Below are positions 50,001 through 59,671 of a stretch of DNA of 64,000 bases, piece by piece (the stretch's first letter is position 1; each line of letters opens with the position of its first letter). Source of the stretch: JAXLYE01 sp046351595 (GTDB taxonomy: Bacteria; Myxococcota_A; Polyangia; Palsa-1104; JAEUJZ01); assembly GCA_046351595.1 (NCBI GenBank), contig JAXLYE010000002.1, positions 186,001-250,000 on the forward strand, written 5' to 3'. The notes under the pieces are model-generated. The model was not told where the DNA came from. It made no database searches and worked only from the letters and a program-made list of their open reading frames with translations. The translations under genes were made by a program, and so were the position numbers.

Positions 50001-53000
50001 AGGTGGTGGCCCTCGCCGTTCTTCAGATCGAGGATCGACTTGACGTGCAGCTGCATCTCGACGATGTGCCCGTTGGGCATCTCGACGTTGAGCAGCATGT
50101 CGCGGTAGCCGTCCTTCGGGTTCTGGAAGCGGTCCTTGACGCGCAGCACCTTGTACTTGCTCTGGATGCGGTCCAGCGCCGCGTAGCACTGCTCGGGACC
50201 GTCGAAGACGATCGAGCTGCGCGCCAGATCCGTGATGCGCGAGGCGTCGCCCTTGTAGTCGGCGTCGATCTTCTCCTGCGCGCGGTCGCGGCCCTTGAGC
50301 TTCTCGGGGATCATCGACTTGCCGCCCAGCTCGTCGGCGATCTCCTGCGTCGACTTGGACAGGTGCTTCTGCGCCTCGGCCGCCTCGGCGTACAGCGAGT
50401 CCAGGTCGCCGGCCTTCTGCTTGAGCGGCTGCTCCTTCTTCTCCTGCTTCTGCTGCCCGGTCTCCTCGCCGTGCGGCTTCTGCTGGTTCTCCTGCGCCTG
50501 CGCCTCGTCGTGGGGCTTCTGCTCGCCGCCCTCGGTCTGCTTCGCCTTCTGCTCCTTGGCCTCGGGGCTGTCGTGGCCGGGCTCCTTCTTGCCGCTGGTC
50601 TGCGCCTCGTCCTCCTCACCCGGCTTGCTCTTGCCCTGGTTGGGGTTGGCGGCGTGCTCCTCCTCGGGCGCCATGGGCGCGCTCGACTTGGCCTTCTTGC
50701 CCTCCTGCGCGGCCTTGCCCTGCGGCGAGTACTGGTCGTGGAAGCCGCCGTACAGCTCCTCGTAGTTCTTCGGCTTGCCCGGGATGAGCTGGCCATTGTC
50801 GTCGATGCTGGTGCTGGGCACGGCCTTGCGGAACTCGCTCGCCAGCGCGTCCGTGCCGGCCCGCTGCCCGACCTCGTGCAGCTCGGCCGCGCTCGGCGGC
50901 GGCGTCTTGGCCTTGGCCTCGCTGATCGCCTTGTTGTAGGCGTCGTGGTACTGCTTGGCGCCCCACTCATTGGCGCCTTCGCTGCCTGCCTGGCGGTGCA
51001 GCTCGAACAGCTTGGCCTGCGACTCGGCCTCGTGGTGGAAGGCGTTCTGCAGGTACTGCTCGCGCGGGACGTCCTTGTTCAGCGCCTTGTCCGCGCCCTT
51101 CAGGTGGTTCGCCTCGTGCGCCAGGATGCCGAGCGTGGCCAGCGGATCCGCCCCCGGATCGAGGTTGATCTGCTTGCCCTTGCGGTACGAGCCAGGGCCG
51201 TCGCCGAAGGTGACCTCGCCGGCGTGCTGCTCGAGGATCTTGAGCGCCTCCTGACCGCCGGGCAGCTTCTGCGCCAGCTCCACGACCTGCTGGTAGTGCT
51301 CGGCGTGGCTCGCGCGCACCGCGCCCTTGGGCAGCGGATCCGGCGTCGAGTCCGGGACCACGGTCATCTTCTTGCCGCCGGGCAGGCCCTTGACGTCGCT
51401 GGTCAGCTTGTCGGCGTGCTCCTCGGGCGTCGCCGTCGGCTTCTTGGCCTCGGTCTTCTCCTCCTCGGCCTCGGCCTTGGCCTTCTTGGCCGCGGCCTTC
51501 TCCTCCTCGGCCTCGACCGCCGGCTTCTTGGCCTGGTTCTTCTCCTCCTCGACCTGCTGCTTGGCCTTCTGCGCTGCGGCCTTCTCCTCCTCGGCCTCGG
51601 CCTTGGCCTTCTGCACCGCGGCCTTGTCGTCCTCGTGCTCGGTCTTGGCCTTCTGCGCCGCGGCCTTCTCGTCCTCGTGCTCGCCGCCGGCCGGCTTCTT
51701 GCCGCCGGCCTTGCCCTCGTCGGGCTCGCCGCTCGTCGGCTTCTTGCCGCCGCCCTCTTCGTGCTCGCCGCCCGTCGGCTTCTTGCCCGCGCCCGTGCCC
51801 TCTTCCTGCTCGGACTTGGCGCGGCTGGTCGCGGCCTTCTCCTCTTCGTGCTCGGCCTTGGCCTGGCTGGCGGCGGCCTTCTCTTCCTCGGGGCCCTTGG
51901 CCTGCTTGCTGCCCTGCGCGTGCTCGTCCTCGGCGTGCGTGGCCGGGGCCGGCGACGGGTGGCGCGTCTCCTTGATGTGCTCGCCCGCCTTGCTGGCCAT
52001 GTGGTTGGCCGCGCCCTGGAAGAACGAGCGGTCCGCGCCGTCCCAGAAGCTCTTGCCGTCCATCTTGCTCTTGACGCCGTTGCCGACGACGTTCTGCGCG
52101 CCCTGCAGCCCCGCGTCGGTGAGCTCGCGCGCGACGCGCTGCCCGCCCCACTTCGCGGGGTTGGTGACCGCGCCGAACTTGCTGTCGAGCCACTTGTCCT
52201 TCCAGCCCGGCGTCGCGGCCTCGCCCGGCTTGGCCGGCGCGCGCCCGCCGACCTGGAAGAAGGTGTTGCCGACCGAGTCGACCGCCTGATCGCGCAGGAA
52301 CTTCGTCGAGAAGTTGCCCTTCTCGTCGATGTAGCCGGCGGCCTGGGCGCGCTCCTTGAGCGCCTCGTTGTACGAGATGCCCTTGTCCCACGAGTCGATG
52401 CCGGCCAGGGCCACGGTCTTGACGCCGGTGCCAGCGGTGTTGATCGCGAAGTCGGTGGCGGCGCGGGCGCCCCACTCCATCGCGAACTTGGTGACCACGC
52501 CGCTGCCCTTGCTCGCGGCCCAGGCGCCGACCTTGCCACCGAGCGCGCCCGAGGCGCCGCCGGCCAGGCCGCTGACGAAGCCCTCGACCGCGCCGCGCGC
52601 GCCTTCGGCCGCGCCGTGCTTGAGCGTGTCGCCCCAGCCCTCGTTCTCCTTGACGCCGGCGAACCACTTCTTGCCGTTCTCGTCGAGCTCACCGGCCATC
52701 TTGGCCGCGCGCTCGGGATCGTTCTTGATCGCGACCGCGCAGCGCCGCGCCGCGACCTCGCCGCCGAACCGCACCGCGCCCGTCGCCGCGCCCGAGATCG
52801 CCGCGGCGATGAGGATGCCGCCGACACCGCCGGTCGCCACCGTGATCGACGCGACCAGCACCGCGACGCCGACGCCGATGAGGATGTCGCGCCACGGCGA
52901 GTTCCAGAACTTGACGAAGGCCTCCTGCGCCCACTTCGTGAACTTCTCGAACTGCTTGCCGAGCCACTCGCCCGCGGCCTTGATCGCGTTCTTGGCCGCC

Positions 53001-56000
53001 TCGTAGACCGCCTTGATCGCGGCCTTGACCTTGTTCGCGATCGCCTCGACCGCCTGCTTGATGGCGCTGACGATCTGGTTGACCTTGTCCTTGACCCACT
53101 TGACCGCCGCGTCAATGGCGCGCTTGAGCGCCTGCACGATCTCCTGGACCTTCTTTTTGACCCAGTTGATGGCGGCGTCGACGGCGTTCTTGAACACCTC
53201 GTAGGCGCGCTTGATGGCGCTCGCGATGCGCTGCGCCAGCGCCTTGATGGCGCTCGCGATGCGCTGCGCCAGCGCCTTGAGCGCGTTCATCAGCTTCTGC
53301 GCCGCCGCCTTGATGGCGTTGACGACGGCCTGGACCACGCGCTCGATGGCCTGCGCCACCGCCTGCACCACGCGAGAGATGGCGTCCGCGACGGCGCGCA
53401 CGATGTCGCCGAGCACCGCCTCGAGCGCCGTCATGATGCCCTTGGCGACCTGCTCGGCGGCCTGGATGATCGCCTGCGCGGCCTGCTTGGCGGCGCTGAT
53501 GATGCCCTGCGCCGCCGAGACCGCGGCGTTCCAGGCCGACTTCGCCGCGTTCATCAGCGAGTTGAACGCCGCCGAGACCTTGTCCTTGATCCAGCCGATG
53601 ACGCCGCCCGAGCCCTCGTTCTTCTTGGCCTCGGCCTCGGCCTCCAGCCGCGCCTTCTCGCGCTCGCCCTCGGCGCGCTTGGCGTCGGCCTCGGCCTGGC
53701 CCTGCTGCTCGCGCTGCTGCGCCTGCGTCTTGCCCTTGGTCCGCTCGTTCTGCGCGCGCTGCGTGTGATCCTGGCGGGCGCGCTGCTTGTTCTGCTCGCC
53801 CTTCTCGCGCTCCTTGGCCTTGTCCTGCTCGCCCTTCTCGCGCTCCTTGGCCTTGTCCTGCTCGCCCTTGGCCTTGAGCTGCGCCTCCTCGGCCTTGTTG
53901 GCGGCGTGCAGCTGCGCATCCTCGCTCTGCTTCTGCTGCTCGAGCTTGCCCTTCTCCTTTACCTCGGTCTGCTTGTGCTGCTGGACCTCGGTGTCGCGCT
54001 TCTGCGCGGCCTGCGACTTCTTCTGCTCGCCCTGCGAGCGCGCGGTCGACTCGTCGGCCTTGGACTTGCCCTGCGCCTGCTGCTTCTTCTGGTCGCCCTG
54101 CTGCTCGGCCTTTTGCTTCTGCTGCTCGCCCTTCTGCTGCTCGGCGCGCGTCTGCTGCTCGCCCTTCTGGCGCTCGCCCTTCTCCTTGGCGTCGCGCTCC
54201 TTCTCGGCCGCGGTCTTCTTCTGGTCGGCCTCGCCCTTGGCCTTGTGGCCCAGGTCCTTCTCGCCCTGGCCGGCCTTCTGCTTGGCCGCGGCCGCCACCT
54301 GCTGCGCCTCGGCCTGCAGCTGCGCCTCGGTCTTGGGCGCGCCGCCCGCGCTCGCGCCGGCCTGCGCGCCTGCGCCGCCGCCGCCGCCGACCTGGGCACC
54401 GCCCTCCTCGGCCGCTCCTGCGCCGCCGCCCGCGTGCCCGCCGCTCGCCGCCGGGGCCTCGGCGTGGCCGCCGCCCATGTGCCCGGGAGCGTGCCCACCG
54501 GCGTGCCCGCCCGCGTGCCCGCCGCCCGCGTGTCCGCCGCCCGCGTGTCCGCCGCCTGCGTGTCCGCCCGCGTGCCCGCCGCCTTGCCCGGCGTGGCCGC
54601 CGCTCGGCGGCTTGACGTCCGCCTCCTGCAGCTCGGGCGGCAGGATCGGCTTGTGCGGGGCCTGCATGCCCGCCTCGGACTTGCCGGCCTGATCCTCGAC
54701 ACGCGGCATCTCGGGCGCGGGGGCCGCGTCGATCTGCTCGCCCAGGACCGGGGCGGGCTTGGCCGCGGCCTCACCCGCGTGCGCGCCCGTCGCGGGCTCG
54801 GCGTGCCCGGCGTGCTCGCTGCCGCCGGCCGGCGGTGCGACGCCGTGCTCCGCGGCGTTGCCGCTCATCATGTCCTTCTCAGCCGCGGGCGAGCCGACGT
54901 TGTCGTTGAGCTGCGTCTTGACGTCGCCGTGCTCGCCGTGGCCGGAGCCCTTGTCGCCGCCCTTGTCGGCGCCGCCGCCCTTGTGGAGCTGCATGTGCAG
55001 GTCCGCGGGCGCGTCCTTGTGCGCCTGCTTGCCGTGCTGCTCCGCCTGCTCGCCGCTGCGCGCCGCGGCCTCACCGAGCTTCTCCTCGGTGCGCTTGCCC
55101 GGCGCGCCCTCGCCCTTGGCGTCCGCGCCCGGCTCCGCCGCGTGCTTGGCATCGCCGCCGGCCGCCGCGCCCGCCTTCTCGGCCGCGCCGTGCTCGCCGG
55201 CGCCGTGCTCGCCGCCGGCCGTCGCGCCGTGCTCGGCACCGGCCGGGCCGTGTCCCTTGTCCGCGCCGTGGCCCGGCCCGGTGACTTCCTGCGCCGGGTG
55301 CGTGCCCATCGCGGCCGCTGCGCCGGCTGCGCCGCCGTGCGCCGCCGCCTCCGCTACGTGCTCGCTGCCCGCGCCGTGCGCCGCCTCGCGGGCCATCTCG
55401 GCCATGCGGTGCTCGCCGCCGGCCTCGTGGCCCGCGTGGTGGGCGCCGTGCTCGGTCCCGGCGTGCTCGGTCCCGGCGTGCTCGGTCCCGGCGTGCTCGT
55501 GCCCGCCGTGCGGCCGGTGCTCGGCGCCGTGGCCGCCCGCGTGCGGCTTGCCCGGCCCTTCGTGCTCGGCGTGCTGGCCGGCGTGCGGCTTGTCGTGTTC
55601 AGCGTGCGGCTTGCCGTGCGGCTCGGCGTGCTCGCCGTGCGGCTTGCCGTGGTCCGCGTGCTCCTTGCCTTGCTCACCGGGCTCGGCGTGCTCCTTGCCT
55701 TGCTCACCGGGCTCGGCGTGCTCCTTGCCGGACTCGCTGTGCGGCTTGCCGTGCTCCGCGTGCTCCTTGCCTTGCTCACCGGGCTCGGCGTGCTCCTTGC
55801 CGTGCTCCCTTGTGTGCTGCTCGCCCTGCTCGGCGTGCTCGCTCGCGGACTGCTTATCGGGCTCGGCGTGCTCTCTGCCGGGCTCACCTGCATGCTGCTT
55901 GCCGGGCTCGGCGTGTTCGCCGGCGGGCTCCTTGCCGGGTTCGCTCGCGAGCTGCTTGCCGCCGTCCTTGCCGGGCTCGGCGCGCTCGAGTCCGTTCTGC

Positions 56001-57142
56001 GTGGCGTGCTGGCGCTCATGGTTCGCGAGGACGGCGGCGCCGGCCTCGTGCGCCGTCGCGCCGGCGGGTGCCGACGCATCGGTGCCCTGGACATGCGCGC
56101 CCGCCGCGGCCATGCCGCCGGCCTGGTGGAGCCCTGCGTGGGCCCGGACACCGTCGGGCTTGTGCGTGCTCGCGCCCTCGGCGGCGCCGGCCGCGTGCTC
56201 CGCCCCTTCTGCGCCCGGCTCGTCGGGATCGCCGTCGGGTCGGGCGTTGCCGAGCGCACCGCGGGCGCTGACCACGCCCTTGCGCGCGGTGCGGGACCGC
56301 GCCTTGCCGGGACCCGGAGCGCCCTCGGTCTCACCCTCGACCTCGGCGCCGGCTTGTGCCGTCTGCTCGTCGTCGGCAGCCAGGCCCGCGGCCGAGCCTG
56401 CGCTGATCGCGGCGGTGTTGTGATCGGCCTCGGCGCCGGTCGGCTTGCCGCCGTGCCCGTGCGCGGCCCCGGCGGGCTTTACGTCCCCGCCGGCCGCGCC
56501 GCGAAGCCCGCTGTGGACCACGCCCTGGACGTCGTCGCCCCAGTGCCCGAACAGCGGCTGCACCGCCGCCTGCCCGGCGCCGCTCAGCCCCGCCCCGACG
56601 GCGCCAGCGGCCCCGTCCGGCCCCTTGCTGTCGCCGCGCATCGCCTCGCCCCAGGGGCTGTGACCGGCCGCGCCGGACAGCACGCGCCGGCCCGCTGCCG
56701 CCAGGCTGCCGCCGCGCTCCGCCGCTGCCCCGTCACGGTGACCGTCGCGGTGACCGTCTCGGTGGCCGTCTCGGTGGCCGCCGCCGTGGCCGTGCTTCTC
56801 GTCGGTGTGCAGCCCGTTGCCGAGCATCGCCGGGCCCCACGAGAGTCCCGCGCGCATGGCGCCGCCCTGGACCCCGAGCCCCGTCGCGCGGCCGCCGAGC
56901 TCGCCCGCCCAGCGCTGCATCGCCCCGGGCCCGCCGCCCATGCCCGACGGCGGCGGCGGACCGACCGGCTCGGTCTGCGGCCCGCCGGGTCCCACCGACG
57001 GGGCCCTCAGCCCGGCGCGCGCGCCGCCGAATGGGCTCTGCTGGTTCTCGTTCGACCCGGCGTTCTGGACCTGCTCTTCAGTGGACTGCCACACGCAAAG
57101 ACCCCAAGCTGCCTGCCGCGGGGGCGCCCAGGCCCATACCAA
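47072..57142 (-). CDS. Giant modular polymorphic-toxin-like protein (about 3,350 residues)
   Basis: Order of parts (residue numbers approximate): 1-620 Gly/Ala/His-rich with repeats (GHRDG, EHAGT, GEQGKEHAEP) and an HERQH (HExxH) near 374; 840-890 GGHAG repeats; 930-1175 Lys/Glu/Gln coiled coil; 1180-1415 amphipathic helices (AWNAAVSAAQGIISAAKQAA); 1418-1457 hydrophobic; 1735-1910 charged linker; 2009-2013 HEANH with HHEAE at 2036, zincin-like; 2270-2400 RelA/SpoT-like (KDRFQNPKDGYRDML, IVEMQLHVKSIL, HHLYEQQR); 2600-3070 Rossmann/flavoprotein-like (ILGAGGGA, SGGGATSAWG, VVGHGQDP); 3170-3356 a toxin-nuclease-like end (HARHGYQTTDAQQGER). No signal peptide. The start is uncertain: TTG 57142 is used here, GTG 57094 is the alternative. 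Domain calls are pattern-based. Confidence 0.88.
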   Translation of the reverse strand: MVWAWAPPRQAAWGLCVWQSTEEQVQNAGSNENQQSPFGGARAGLRAPSVGPGGPQTEPVGPPPPSGMGGGPGAMQRWAGELGGRATGLGVQGGAMRAGLSWGPAMLGNGLHTDEKHGHGGGHRDGHRDGHRDGHRDGAAAERGGSLAAAGRRVLSGAAGHSPWGEAMRGDSKGPDGAAGAVGAGLSGAGQAAVQPLFGHWGDDVQGVVHSGLRGAAGGDVKPAGAAHGHGGKPTGAEADHNTAAISAGSAAGLAADDEQTAQAGAEVEGETEGAPGPGKARSRTARKGVVSARGALGNARPDGDPDEPGAEGAEHAAGAAEGASTHKPDGVRAHAGLHQAGGMAAAGAHVQGTDASAPAGATAHEAGAAVLANHERQHATQNGLERAEPGKDGGKQLASEPGKEPAGEHAEPGKQHAGEPGREHAEPDKQSASEHAEQGEQHTREHGKEHAEPGEQGKEHAEHGKPHSESGKEHAEPGEQGKEHAEPGEQGKEHADHGKPHGEHAEPHGKPHAEHDKPHAGQHAEHEGPGKPHAGGHGAEHRPHGGHEHAGTEHAGTEHAGTEHGAHHAGHEAGGEHRMAEMAREAAHGAGSEHVAEAAAHGGAAGAAAAMGTHPAQEVTGPGHGADKGHGPAGAEHGATAGGEHGAGEHGAAEKAGAAAGGDAKHAAEPGADAKGEGAPGKRTEEKLGEAAARSGEQAEQHGKQAHKDAPADLHMQLHKGGGADKGGDKGSGHGEHGDVKTQLNDNVGSPAAEKDMMSGNAAEHGVAPPAGGSEHAGHAEPATGAHAGEAAAKPAPVLGEQIDAAPAPEMPRVEDQAGKSEAGMQAPHKPILPPELQEADVKPPSGGHAGQGGGHAGGHAGGGHAGGGHAGGGHAGGHAGGHAPGHMGGGHAEAPAASGGHAGGGAGAAEEGGAQVGGGGGAGAQAGASAGGAPKTEAQLQAEAQQVAAAAKQKAGQGEKDLGHKAKGEADQKKTAAEKERDAKEKGERQKGEQQTRAEQQKGEQQKQKAEQQGDQKKQQAQGKSKADESTARSQGEQKKSQAAQKRDTEVQQHKQTEVKEKGKLEQQKQSEDAQLHAANKAEEAQLKAKGEQDKAKEREKGEQDKAKEREKGEQNKQRARQDHTQRAQNERTKGKTQAQQREQQGQAEADAKRAEGEREKARLEAEAEAKKNEGSGGVIGWIKDKVSAAFNSLMNAAKSAWNAAVSAAQGIISAAKQAAQAIIQAAEQVAKGIMTALEAVLGDIVRAVADAISRVVQAVAQAIERVVQAVVNAIKAAAQKLMNALKALAQRIASAIKALAQRIASAIKRAYEVFKNAVDAAINWVKKKVQEIVQALKRAIDAAVKWVKDKVNQIVSAIKQAVEAIANKVKAAIKAVYEAAKNAIKAAGEWLGKQFEKFTKWAQEAFVKFWNSPWRDILIGVGVAVLVASITVATGGVGGILIAAAISGAATGAVRFGGEVAARRCAVAIKNDPERAAKMAGELDENGKKWFAGVKENEGWGDTLKHGAAEGARGAVEGFVSGLAGGASGALGGKVGAWAASKGSGVVTKFAMEWGARAATDFAINTAGTGVKTVALAGIDSWDKGISYNEALKERAQAAGYIDEKGNFSTKFLRDQAVDSVGNTFFQVGGRAPAKPGEAATPGWKDKWLDSKFGAVTNPAKWGGQRVARELTDAGLQGAQNVVGNGVKSKMDGKSFWDGADRSFFQGAANHMASKAGEHIKETRHPSPAPATHAEDEHAQGSKQAKGPEEEKAAASQAKAEHEEEKAATSRAKSEQEEGTGAGKKPTGGEHEEGGGKKPTSGEPDEGKAGGKKPAGGEHEDEKAAAQKAKTEHEDDKAAVQKAKAEAEEEKAAAQKAKQQVEEEKNQAKKPAVEAEEEKAAAKKAKAEAEEEKTEAKKPTATPEEHADKLTSDVKGLPGGKKMTVVPDSTPDPLPKGAVRASHAEHYQQVVELAQKLPGGQEALKILEQHAGEVTFGDGPGSYRKGKQINLDPGADPLATLGILAHEANHLKGADKALNKDVPREQYLQNAFHHEAESQAKLFELHRQAGSEGANEWGAKQYHDAYNKAISEAKAKTPPPSAAELHEVGQRAGTDALASEFRKAVPSTSIDDNGQLIPGKPKNYEELYGGFHDQYSPQGKAAQEGKKAKSSAPMAPEEEHAANPNQGKSKPGEEDEAQTSGKKEPGHDSPEAKEQKAKQTEGGEQKPHDEAQAQENQQKPHGEETGQQKQEKKEQPLKQKAGDLDSLYAEAAEAQKHLSKSTQEIADELGGKSMIPEKLKGRDRAQEKIDADYKGDASRITDLARSSIVFDGPEQCYAALDRIQSKYKVLRVKDRFQNPKDGYRDMLLNVEMPNGHIVEMQLHVKSILDLKNGEGHHLYEQQRTIEAKAKSEGRQLTPEEAQQVSKLQKESEKLYNAAYDEALKTPTSSKEQAEARQKLVEQHGGKADASEVASPSPKKPGEEEGPSGAKKDAKDGKADDKHPPLSKEEQEARLKAKAKDGQVIEVQENGKATSRGPDGESTLTLHPDGTVHREYHAPPASKEQAELRTKLVLEESKQIIGSRDAAVKQKVDQQFEQSARTAKIKVMQDGKLVDVEAKAITIDKLILGAGGGAVQDYNTHSAAQGGKGAVDDNGVPRVLSLAAGGDPWGQRQELMGQSPSELSNKSGGPKNGLESQPTQYSHESEEFTRSNAYAAAVADTRAKSGMSVYQSKIHSVSPAGEGAPGKYQVHIEVQTKNAEGQVVTEHRVIYTNNIDVTTGPGPDTKLSKHGAISADREKQLAADKVILYGDAATGAHEWGSGKKVLVSGGGATSAWGASRANAAGNEVDWVSRVPEKLKGPLKKADTQVERAEKKLATIANDPNVNTSLRAKAELELKNAQEHRDRLLRKSIIKNENGESIDGPFKNSDLARNKDTLDNPDIHRHGKEIKSVSDRVTEGEHAGKVKVTFSDGSSDYYDHIVVGHGQDPNAPGGVHNLLDPVLQQSKVKPIYDQSGEDHKSGNLLGLQTGDSDETGGIRILGAATSAPGFDGMMPSDQVADFKSGYKQRTEGDAISAHSQKVGPGIEIWADTFSRVNQNETNFPGQKKNAPTETEGGAPELMSPAPSINKGKSGGESEEFAKVESDAGLSNRGVRPGPGERSESREQYKARRSRERAIATVSDIDQPLENPNRTGSNHGHAHARHGYQTTDAQQGERVRSGRYPDDNPADPVPANQRPAGRASRYESPEAEAEALGRGRHKLTEALQGGTVPTYPDATGKPTFVNPTTGEPVKFETEVTTNREDGFGTSQVPERMPPPSTQVLKDASDQRIPKASATKLPKATVVFEYVPSTGKWEVLTSFPEPALLPNGQKPLD
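55330..55990 (-). repeat. Repetitive His/Glu-rich coding region inside the giant gene
   Basis: Near-identical 30-bp units encode GEQGKEHAEP (55651-55680, 55681-55710 and a partial third, with further copies at about 55755-55800), and 15-bp units encode EHAGT three times (about 55450-55500). The near identity at DNA level suggests recent slippage or recombination. Confidence 0.8.
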
Positions 57143-57339
57143 CTGGGCCCCAGGAGGAGCGCCCTCCGTGGACGGTAATCGGACTCAGACTAACTGACTT
57201 ATCGTCAGAACGCGGTCTGGAGTTCCGACGGCGCGTAGGCCCGCGTTTTCGTGCGGCTTCTGGCTCGGGTGCGATGTAGGTGCGATTCGGACCGGGTCCC
57301 CTACGACCTGGTGATCTGCTGCACGCCGGCTGGCCGCGG

Positions 57340-59502
<2,163 letters not shown>

Positions 59503-59671
59503 GAGCGGAGACTCCTTCCGCACCGCAGGCAGACTCGACTTGATTCCCGTCGAGAACGGTCAGGTTTTGCGGTGCGGCCCGCATATAGCACAAGCCCAGC
59601 AGCGGGCGCTGCCCGGCGTTGCGCGGGCCCCCGCAGCAGCGACAGCGGCGGGAGCGGCGACAGCGGCGGCG

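Noticed and set aside
47072..57142. Assignment of the giant protein to extracellular contractile injection system cargo (DUF4157/eCIS core)
   Set aside because: The N-terminal HERQH is an HExxH, but the surrounding DUF4157 pattern is not present, and no injection-system genes are in the window.
47966..57178. Uninterrupted antisense frame of about 3,070 codons opposite the giant gene
   Set aside because: Its product is Leu/Arg/Ala/Val strings without motifs. It mirrors the strong G/C third-position bias and repeats of the sense gene, whose domains are recognisable.
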